DNA from: Micromonospora humi
GTDB taxonomy: Bacteria > Actinomycetota > Actinomycetes > Mycobacteriales > Micromonosporaceae
Assembly (NCBI RefSeq): GCF_900090105.1
Contig: NZ_FMDM01000021.1
Coordinates: forward strand, 32,622-96,621
Reading direction: 5' to 3'
Length of the DNA: 64,000 nt
Within the stretch, counting starts at the first letter, position 1. Each line of letters begins with the position of its first letter. A program made the position numbers and the translations under genes. Shown piece by piece: positions 58,078 to 64,000 of the stretch. Under the pieces are notes generated by a model. It saw only the letters and a program-made list of their open reading frames with translations. It was not told the DNA's origin and ran no database searches.

Positions 58078-59403
58078 TCAGCGCCGCAGCAGCCGGCGGA
58101 CCGGGTCCGGGACGGCCTGCTTGATCCGCTCGCGCAGCCCCTGCGTGCGCAGCGTGCGGAGGGTGTCGGTGAGCTTGAGGTTCTCGTCCCGGAGCCGCTG
58201 GATGCGGGTCACCAGCTCGGCGGGCGGGGTGGCGGCGGCCGGCCGGACGCCGGGCGGGAACTCCGTCTCGCGGACCCGCCTGTCGAACGCGGCGGCGCTG
58301 TCGCCGTCGGCGAACGAGGTGCCGAGGTCGTGCTTGGCCAGGAACCTGGTGATCGTGTCGAAGCGGTCCTTGTGGCCGGCGTTGAGCGCGGTGTAGTCGG
58401 CCTCCGCGTAGAGCTCGGCGGCGTCGACGTCGGCCGGCACGTCCCGCATGATCCGGTGCGGGATGTCGAAGTAGCGGGCCAGCTCCAGGGTGCGTGAGTC
58501 GTGCGCGAAGAGGTAGCCGGGGGTGCCGGCGATCAGCGCCGTGATGGTGCCGTGGATCCGGGTGCCGAAGTTGAAGTCGAAACCGGACAGGTGCGTCATC
58601 CAGGTCCACGGGTCGACGAACATCCGCACCTTGTCCTCGACGAAGAGCGGGTGCGAGGTGTGCAGCGGCATCTCGCTGCTCTTGCCCCGGTGCTCGGGCG
58701 CGTCGCCGTAGAGCAGCGTGCCGAGGGTTCGCAGGTCCTGCGGGATGTAGCACAGGTTCGGGTAGCGCTCCCGGTGGTGGCGGACCACCTGGGCCATCGA
58801 GGCGACGTAGGGGGAGATGGTCAGCGCGATCCGGGCGTCGGTGGTCAGCTCGGGCCGGCCCTTCTCCAGCCGGAAGTTGTCGCCGTGCAGGAACATCGAC
58901 GGACAGCCGATCTGCTCCACCGCGGAGAAGCCGAGGGTACGCAGGTAGCTCTCGGTGATCTCACCGCGTACCCCGATGCTGTGCGAGCGGTCGAGCACCG
59001 CCCGGCAGAACGCGCTGACCGCGTCGTCGATCGGGCGCAGGTACTCCCGGTCGCCGTCGACGTTCGTCTGCACGCCGACGCCGAGGACCACCACCGGGAT
59101 CTTGAGCCGTTCGATCAGCCGGGTGAGCGGTTCGAGGCGGTGCGCGAAGCTGCGGCGGAAGGCGTTGGCCAACGGGACGACGAAGACGTCGTGGCGCTCG
59201 TTGATCTCGTCGGCGTCGCGCGGGTCGGCGGGCTTGCGGGTCGCGGTGATCTCCGCCGTGGAGGTGGCCAGCAGCTTGTGCGCGGCGTGGCTGAACACCA
59301 GGTTGCCGGTGTTGTCGCTGATCCAGTTGCGGCCGAAGGTCTCCTCCGGCGTCAGGACGTCGAACGGGCCCTTGCGGGCGCGGAGGAGGATCCTCTGGTG
59401 CAT
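58078..59403 (-). CDS. Polysaccharide pyruvyl transferase family protein
   Basis: A 441-residue protein. VVVLGVGVQTN, GVRGEITESYLRTLG and GCPSMF and GFDFNFGTRIHGTITALIAGTPGYLFAHDSRTLELARYF match the pyruvyl transferase (GT-B-like) fold. Likely modifies a surface polysaccharide. ATG 59403 has AAGGTGAG about 8 bases upstream; GTG 59415 in frame is the alternative. The last 60 residues are a coiled-coil tail. Confidence 0.88.
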   Translation of the reverse strand: MHQRILLRARKGPFDVLTPEETFGRNWISDNTGNLVFSHAAHKLLATSTAEITATRKPADPRDADEINERHDVFVVPLANAFRRSFAHRLEPLTRLIERLKIPVVVLGVGVQTNVDGDREYLRPIDDAVSAFCRAVLDRSHSIGVRGEITESYLRTLGFSAVEQIGCPSMFLHGDNFRLEKGRPELTTDARIALTISPYVASMAQVVRHHRERYPNLCYIPQDLRTLGTLLYGDAPEHRGKSSEMPLHTSHPLFVEDKVRMFVDPWTWMTHLSGFDFNFGTRIHGTITALIAGTPGYLFAHDSRTLELARYFDIPHRIMRDVPADVDAAELYAEADYTALNAGHKDRFDTITRFLAKHDLGTSFADGDSAAAFDRRVRETEFPPGVRPAAATPPAELVTRIQRLRDENLKLTDTLRTLRTQGLRERIKQAVPDPVRRLLRR

Positions 59404-59550
59404 CCGGCTGCTCACCTTCCGATACGGCCCGGCGGACGCCGGCGGGCGCCCACAGGTGCGGGAACGGAAATCCTATCCGCCGCCCGCCGGTGACCGTCCG
59501 GACGCCGCCGCACCGGAGCCCGCCGCATACCACCCGGTAGGGTGCCCGGG

Positions 59551-60729
59551 ATGACCAGTGCCCCGACCACCGCCCGCACGCCGCGGCTGCCGTCGCTGAC
59601 CGGGCTGCGGTGGATCGCCGCCCTGCTGGTCTTCGGCTTCCACGCGGGCACCATGCGGATCATCGCCGAGCCGCAGTGGAAGGCGGTGATGGACAAGGCC
59701 TTCAGTCTCGGCCTGTCCGGCGTCGAGTTCTTCTTCATCCTCAGTGGATTCGTCCTGGTCTGGTCGTACCGCGACGGCGAGCGCGCGTGGACGTTCCTGC
59801 GCCGCCGGTTCGCCAAGATCTACCCGAACCACGTGGTGACGTTCCTGGCGGCGCTGGTGGTGGCGGCCTGGTTCGCCGACCCGGTCCTGCCGTGGGCCGC
59901 GATCGGCAACCTCTTCCTGGTCCAGGCGTGGATCCCGCTCAACGGCTACTTCTACAGCGTCAACAACGTGAGCTGGTCGCTCTCCTGCGAACTGGCCTTC
60001 TACCTGTGCCTGCCGCTGGTGGTGCCGTGGCTGCGCCGGGCCGGCAGCGGCTGGCTGCGGGTGGTGCTGGTCGCCGCGCCGCTGCTGATCCTGGCGCTCT
60101 GGCCGGCTCAGCTGCTGGTGCCGGAGGACCAGCGGTGGTGGTTCACCCAGATCTTCCCGGTCACCCGGTCCTTCGAATTCTGGATGGGCGCGGCAGCGGC
60201 CGAGTTGATGCGCCGCCGGCGCTGGCGTGGCCCCGACCTCACGGTGGCCAGTCTGACCTCCGTCGCCACCTGGGTGGTCGCCGCGCTGTGGATCCCGGCC
60301 GAGTTCTGGGCGGCGCTGCTCGCCGTGGCGTACCTGCTGGTCATCGCCGCTGCGGCGGACGCCGACGTGCGGGGCCGGCGGACCCCGTGGCGGTCGCGTC
60401 CGATGGTCTGGCTCGGTGAGGTCTCGTTCGCGTTCTACCTGGTCCACGTGCTGGTCATGGTGACCGTCCTGCGGCTCACCGGCGACTGGGGCACCGGCCT
60501 GTCCGGCTGGCGGGGCCCGCTCGCGGTGCTCGGCTTCCTGCTGCTCACCCTGGCGCTCGCCGCCGCCCTGCACCGCTGGGTGGAGGTGCCGATGATGCGC
60601 CGCCTCGGCCCGCCGCGACGGGCCCGGCGGGAGCCGGCCGCCGCCGCGCCGGGCGTGCCGGCGCCGAGGCCGGCCGCCGACGACAGCTCCCGCTCGATCG
60701 AGTACGCCGGCCGGCGCCGGCCGGACTGA
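59551..60729 (+). CDS. Acyltransferase 3 family membrane protein
   Basis: A 392-residue protein with about ten helices. LTGLRWIAALLVFGFHAGT carries the conserved His, and GVEFFFILSGFVLVWSY, RRRFAKIYPNH and NNVSWSLSCELAFYLC follow. Such enzymes acetylate or acylate sugars of surface polymers. Start ATG 59551; GTG 59542 is possible. It is divergent from the pyruvyl transferase and could modify the same polymer. Confidence 0.92.
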   Translation: MTSAPTTARTPRLPSLTGLRWIAALLVFGFHAGTMRIIAEPQWKAVMDKAFSLGLSGVEFFFILSGFVLVWSYRDGERAWTFLRRRFAKIYPNHVVTFLAALVVAAWFADPVLPWAAIGNLFLVQAWIPLNGYFYSVNNVSWSLSCELAFYLCLPLVVPWLRRAGSGWLRVVLVAAPLLILALWPAQLLVPEDQRWWFTQIFPVTRSFEFWMGAAAAELMRRRRWRGPDLTVASLTSVATWVVAALWIPAEFWAALLAVAYLLVIAAAADADVRGRRTPWRSRPMVWLGEVSFAFYLVHVLVMVTVLRLTGDWGTGLSGWRGPLAVLGFLLLTLALAAALHRWVEVPMMRRLGPPRRARREPAAAAPGVPAPRPAADDSSRSIEYAGRRRPD

Positions 60730-60739
60730 GTAGTCCGGC
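60720..60739 (+). terminator. 8-bp hairpin over the stop codon
   Basis: GCCGGACT (60720-60727) and AGTCCGGC (60732-60739) with a GAGT loop overlap the acyltransferase stop. Confidence 0.6.
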
Positions 60740-60824
60740 CCCGCCCGGTGGCGTGCCAGGTCAGCGGCGTCACGACACGCCGGGCGACGGTGCGGTGCGG
60801 CGGGATCGGCGGTAATTTGTACCC

Positions 60825-61208
60825 GTGCTTCCGATCGCGCTCACCTGTCCCGTGTGGTGGGTGGCGCGCTGGGTCGCACGGATGCTGGCCGGCGTGGCCG
60901 TGGTGGTCGCCTTCTCGCTCGGCGCCGCCACGCTGCCGGCCGGCGTGTCCACGACCGCACCGGCCTCGACCGGCCCGGCCGCCGGCCTGACGATCCGCAC
61001 CGCCGCCGGCCCGCCGGCCGCCGCGCGAGCGGAGCGCGACGACACCGCCGCACGGCAGCGCGACCTCGCCGCCGCACGGCAGAACGCCCCCGTCGGCGTT
61101 CCGGAGCCACCGCCGGAGGGCGCAGCCGCGCCGCCGGCCGGCCGGCTCCCGCTCCCGGGCGGCCAGCCGCCGACGCCGGCCGGCCCGCGGGCTCCGCCCG
61201 CCCGCTGA
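60825..61208 (+). CDS. Small membrane or secreted Pro/Ala-rich protein
   Basis: A 127-residue protein. A hydrophobic N-terminal stretch (VARMLAGVAVVVAFSLGAATLPAG) is followed by a Pro/Ala-rich tail. G/C at third positions is as high as for neighbours. No Shine-Dalgarno sequence precedes GTG 60825, but TAATTT at 60813-60818 would place the transcription start at the GTG, so it may be leaderless. Function unknown. Confidence 0.6.
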   Translation: MLPIALTCPVWWVARWVARMLAGVAVVVAFSLGAATLPAGVSTTAPASTGPAAGLTIRTAAGPPAAARAERDDTAARQRDLAAARQNAPVGVPEPPPEGAAAPPAGRLPLPGGQPPTPAGPRAPPAR

Positions 61209-61358
61209 CCCGCCACGGGCCCGGCCCGTGTCGCCGGCCACCGAACCTCACCCCGTACCCGCCCGTCGGCGGCCCGGCGGCGCCCGAGTCCGTCCGCGCC
61301 CCGCCCCGACCGGCCCGTACGGATCCTCCCGCCATCGTCTTCCCGCGAGGTGCCGACC

Positions 61359-62123
61359 ATGTCGCAGACCGTTCTCCTCAACTTCCTCACCGCGGTTCCC
61401 GAGGCCGCCGCCATCTGGTCGGCCCTGACCGTGCTCGCCCTCGTGCTGCTCGCCGTGCTCGTCGCCCGCCCCGAACGCGACGGCGCCGCCGAGATCGAAC
61501 CCGACCCGGTCGACGTCGAAGCCGCCCACCGCGCCGACCTCGCCCGCTACGCCGACGAGGTGGCGGTGGCCGCCGCCGGCGCCGCGCAGACCGCCCACCG
61601 CCGCCGCGAGCAGTGGCTGGCCGCGCAGAGCGAGGCGGACCGGGCCTGGGCCGCCTACGACGAGGCGGACGCCGCCGCCCGCCGCCTCGCCGGCGCCGGC
61701 GCGCTGCCCGCGCCGCACACCCCGCACACCCCGGCGGAGTACGCGGCGCGGGAACGCTGGCTGCACCACGCCGCCATGACGGCGCACTGGCGGGGCGACC
61801 TGACCGCCCGGCAACTCGCCGACGTGCTGGCCCACCGCAACGGGTGGGACCCGCGCCGCCACCCGGCGGAACAGGAGATCGTGCTGGCCCGCACGGTCCG
61901 CGACGGGCGGCGGGCCGGCTGGGAGGCGGCCGCCGAGCGGGAGCGCCTGGCGTGGCGGGGCGCCGAACTGGCCGCCGAGTCGGCCCGGGCGCTCGCCGCC
62001 GAGGCGTACGCGGCCGCCGTGGCGCTGCGGCCCGTCCCGGCGTCCCGGGTGCCGGCCGCGACCCGCGCCCCGCTCCCGGTGGCCGTGCGGAGCGCCCGCT
62101 GGCGGCCGGCCCGGGTGGGCTGA
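61359..62123 (+). CDS. Single-pass membrane protein with Ala/Arg-rich helical domain
   Basis: A 254-residue protein. One membrane helix (IWSALTVLALVLLAVLVA, about 22-40), then a long helical cytoplasmic region with many Ala, Arg and Glu residues. ATG 61359 has GAGG 8 bases upstream. Function unknown; no recognisable domain. Confidence 0.8.
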   Translation: MSQTVLLNFLTAVPEAAAIWSALTVLALVLLAVLVARPERDGAAEIEPDPVDVEAAHRADLARYADEVAVAAAGAAQTAHRRREQWLAAQSEADRAWAAYDEADAAARRLAGAGALPAPHTPHTPAEYAARERWLHHAAMTAHWRGDLTARQLADVLAHRNGWDPRRHPAEQEIVLARTVRDGRRAGWEAAAERERLAWRGAELAAESARALAAEAYAAAVALRPVPASRVPAATRAPLPVAVRSARWRPARVG

Positions 62124-62360
62124 GCGGGCGGCCTCGGCCGAATCGTTACCGACTGTGGTGAGCCCGCTCACCGGCACCCTCCGGAGGCCGGGCGCCGGGA
62201 TCGATGACCGGTGCCGCGCCCGGTGCCCGTTTTCCCGCCGTCCCGATGTCCCGCTTTCCGCCGAGCGGCGTCGTCGTGGCCGCTTGTCCCATTGAGCGAA
62301 GTGGGTGACCGGCTGTTCCGAATCTGTAGTCACTGCGGGCGTTTCCGCAGGTGGCGCCGC

Positions 62361-62389
62361 TTGGCATGGCGTGTACCCGCCGGTAGTGT
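62361..62389 (+). promoter_or_regulatory. Promoter ahead of the c-di-AMP riboswitch
   Basis: TTGGCA at 62361-62366, 17 bases, TAGTGT at 62384-62389. Transcription would begin near 62396, about 35 bases before the riboswitch. Good match to actinobacterial vegetative promoters. Confidence 0.65.
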
Positions 62390-62429
62390 CGGCGCGTCCG
62401 GTGCGGTTCTCGATCGCCGATGGTGACGC

Positions 62430-62560
62430 CGCGCCGACCCGCCTAATCGTGCACACACGAACCGGGGACCCACAGCAACACCGGGGTGAATCCGCGAGCC
62501 ACGGCCCGCGGTAGGGCGTACTTCCCGCCCGAATCCGTCAGCTAACCCGGTCGGCGGCCA
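62430..62560 (+). promoter_or_regulatory. c-di-AMP riboswitch (ydaO/yuaA type)
   Basis: Key conserved segments in order: GAACCGGGGACCCA at 62459-62472, GGGGTGAATC at 62483-62492, GTAGGG at 62511-62516, and GAATCCGTCAGCTAACC at 62531-62547. The closing helix P1 pairs GCCGACC (62433-62439) with GGTCGGC (62549-62555). In actinobacteria this motif controls cell-wall hydrolases and resuscitation factors; c-di-AMP binding usually turns expression off. Here it precedes a secreted C39-like peptidase by 220 bases. Confidence 0.85.
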
Positions 62561-62778
62561 CGGAAGGAGTTCACGCCCCGTGCCCACCACCCCCCGATCG
62601 TCCCCCCGCCTCCACGGCCACCGGGTGCCGGCGCTCGCCTGACCGGCGACCCGCACCCGACCCCCTGCCCGCCCGACAGTCCGGGCGTGGCTTCCCGCGG
62701 CCCTGCCGCCCGCCAGCGCGTGTGAGTTCCTCCGCGTGCCGGGCCGGCGCGTGCCGCTCACCCCCGTGGAGGACCATC

Positions 62779-63624
62779 GTGAAGCACCACCTGAAGCGTC
62801 AACTGCGGCGGCTCGCGACCGAACGCCCGTACCAGATCATCGCCGGTTCGGCCGCCGCCCTCGTGCTGGCCGGCGGCGCCGGCGCCGCCCTCACCACCGA
62901 CGACGCCCCGGCCCGGACGGAGAACACCGCCTCGGTGGCCGACCTCGGCTCCCGGCTCGGCGACACCGCCAGCCGCAGTGAGGCGCGGATCGCCGTCCCG
63001 GTGCCGAGCGCGTCGCCCAGCGCCTCGCCGAGCGCGTCACCCCGGCCCAGCGCCAGCGCCTCACCCTCGGCGAAGGCCGCCGACCCGGACACCACCCGCA
63101 AGGCCAAGCCGAAGCCGCCGTCGCGCAAGGTGCTCGACTACGACTACCAGGCGCAGACCACCTACTACTACTGTGGCCCGGCCGCGGTGCGCAACGCGCT
63201 CAGCGCCACCGGCATCGAGCGCAGCCAGGACACCCTGGCCGCCGCGCTCGGCACCACCGAGATGGGCACCAACTCGGCCGAGGACACCACCCGGGTGCTC
63301 AACCAGCAGGTCAAGGGCGACCCGTATCGGACCCGCATGATCCCCGGGGCGGCCACCCGGGCCCAGATCGACCAGCTCCAGGCCGACGTCGTCCGGGCGG
63401 TCAGCAACGACCGCGCCGTCGTCGCGAACATCGCCGGCGACGCCACCGACACCAACGGTGGCTGGCACTCGTTCCCGGGCGGCCACTACATCGCGGTGGT
63501 CGGCTACCAGAGCGACGGCCGCACCGTGCGGATCGCCGACTCGGCCGACCCGTCGCTGCCGGCGTACTGGGTCACCACGATCGACCTGGCGAACTGGATG
63601 GCCACGCGCGGTTACTCCGCCTGA
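62779..63624 (+). CDS. Secreted C39-like cysteine peptidase domain protein
   Basis: A 281-residue exported protein. N-terminal anchor or signal helix (YQIIAGSAAALVLAGGAGAAL), a Ser/Ala/Pro-rich linker with repeated PSAS, and a C39-like papain-fold domain (about 115-281). Catalytic Cys in YYYCGPAAVRNAL, His in GGHYIAVVGY, Asp in RIADSADPS. Start GTG 62779 with GGAGGA at 62768-62773. Expression is expected to follow the c-di-AMP riboswitch upstream. It may process peptides in the wall or act on peptidoglycan stems. Confidence 0.9.
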   Translation: MKHHLKRQLRRLATERPYQIIAGSAAALVLAGGAGAALTTDDAPARTENTASVADLGSRLGDTASRSEARIAVPVPSASPSASPSASPRPSASASPSAKAADPDTTRKAKPKPPSRKVLDYDYQAQTTYYYCGPAAVRNALSATGIERSQDTLAAALGTTEMGTNSAEDTTRVLNQQVKGDPYRTRMIPGAATRAQIDQLQADVVRAVSNDRAVVANIAGDATDTNGGWHSFPGGHYIAVVGYQSDGRTVRIADSADPSLPAYWVTTIDLANWMATRGYSA

Positions 63625-63645
63625 CCTCTTCTTCCCGGTACGCGT

Positions 63646-63679
63646 GAAGGCCGGCACCCGTTCTCGGGTGCCGGCCTTC
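63646..63679. terminator. Perfect 15-bp hairpin
   Basis: Arms 63646-63660 and 63665-63679 with loop TTCT between the convergent C39-like gene and the leftward transglycosylase-like gene. Confidence 0.9.
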
Positions 63680-63689
63680 GCGTGTGTGC

Positions 63690-64000
63690 TTACTTGGTCC
63701 AGTGCTGGTTGACGAGGTCGGTGGCCTGCTTCTCCCACTGGGCGTAGGCGTCGGGGTAGGCCGAGACCTGTACGGTCTGGGCGGCCTTGGTCAGCGGCAT
63801 GTCCTGCCAGCCGTCGACCTGCTTCAACCCCTTGAGGAACGCCAGCGTGGAGTACTCGGGGTCGGTGATCTGCTCCGGGCTGCCCCAACCGCTGGAGGGG
63901 CGCTGCTGGAACAGGCCCAGCGAGTCGTGGTCATTGCGGTCGCCGAGGTGGCCCAGGTTCTCCAGCTTCGACTCCTGCAGGGCGGTGGCGATCGAGACGA
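63690..64000 (-). CDS. Transglycosylase-like exported protein, C-terminal fragment
   Basis: The last 103 codons of a gene that starts beyond the right edge; stop TAA at 63690-63692. QESKLENLGHLGDRNDHDSLG followed by LFQQRPSSGWGSPEQITDP is a lysozyme-like/transglycosylase pattern widespread in actinobacteria. It continues with TLAFLKGLKQV and ends VNQHWTK. Likely acts on peptidoglycan. It faces the C39-like gene. Confidence 0.8.
   Translation of the reverse strand, partial: VSIATALQESKLENLGHLGDRNDHDSLGLFQQRPSSGWGSPEQITDPEYSTLAFLKGLKQVDGWQDMPLTKAAQTVQVSAYPDAYAQWEKQATDLVNQHWTK

Larger units (their letters stand above)
62124..62778. other. 655-base leader region carrying promoter and riboswitch
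   Basis: No secure gene. It holds a promoter at 62361-62389, the c-di-AMP riboswitch at 62430-62560, a GGAAGGAG site at 62562-62569 and a possible 20-codon frame (62580-62642). The first 230 bases contain nothing I can assign. Confidence 0.7.

Noticed and set aside
63001..63075. Short tandem repeats in the C39-like gene
   Set aside because: They encode a Ser/Ala/Pro linker common in exported proteins; not a CRISPR or regulatory repeat.
1..64000. CRISPR arrays, tRNA, rRNA, insertion sequences or prophage
   Set aside because: No spaced repeats, no cloverleaf-like or rRNA segments, and no transposase or integrase motifs were seen on reading both strands.

Overview
The window is high-GC actinobacterial chromosome. 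It shows dense genes, near-saturated G/C third codon positions, frequent GTG starts, many 4-base ATGA/GTGA overlaps, and typical actinobacterial families (conservon-type kinase plus roadblock protein, DUF5709, PptT/PptH pair, DivIVA-like coiled coil, MEDS-domain regulators, a second type IIA topoisomerase). The family mix and the intergenic hairpins built on GTCGATCTTGCA and GGAGATCTTGGTA fit a Micromonospora-like member of the Micromonosporaceae; that genus call rests on recollection, not on a search.

Layout. 1-3783 (-): start of a hybrid NRPS-PKS (C-A-PCP-KS, cut by the window edge) whose A-domain residues read DLTKVGEVGK, one residue from the Asn code. 4577-10942: a large secreted propeller/Ig-type protein, a zinc alcohol dehydrogenase, a cytochrome P450 and an XRE regulator. 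11121-19500: one eight-gene run holding a conservon-type kinase that lacks the expected phosphoacceptor His, a roadblock protein, a complete branched-chain-amino-acid-type ABC transporter and a methyltransferase. 20075-23154: a response regulator fused to a thioredoxin-reductase-like flavoprotein, coupled to a cNMP-binding histidine kinase. 24106-26797 (-): an RtcB-PrfH-phosphotransferase operon, matching known RNA-ligase/release-factor ribosome-repair pairs. 26974-34555: secreted cyclophilin, chitinase, large catalase, the PptT/PptH-like pair, proline iminopeptidase and a secreted SH3 protein.

34690-40700: a decayed MFS transporter, a DivIVA-like coiled-coil protein, two overlapping MEDS genes, a 2'-5' RNA ligase, a DinB protein and a GH88/105-type hydrolase. 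40838-50963: SCP2 plus glycogen-debranching-type enzyme, several small membrane or hypothetical proteins, a second DUF72 protein, an NsrR-like Rrf2 regulator with a methyltransferase, and a secreted SGNH hydrolase. 51326-55905: ParE/ParC-type topoisomerase. 56018-60729: nucleobase permease, AlkB-type dioxygenase with a LexA-like palindrome at its start, polysaccharide pyruvyl transferase and acyltransferase. 60825-64000: two small membrane proteins, a c-di-AMP (ydaO-type) riboswitch with its own promoter ahead of a secreted C39-like peptidase, and the C-terminus of a transglycosylase-like protein.

Connections. The PPTase can activate the carrier domains of the NRPS-PKS, while the adjacent phosphoesterase may reverse that step. 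The PrfH/RtcB pair suggests a stress response to ribosome cleavage. The c-di-AMP riboswitch links second-messenger signalling to cell-surface hydrolase expression. No rRNA, tRNA, CRISPR, insertion sequence or phage module was seen.
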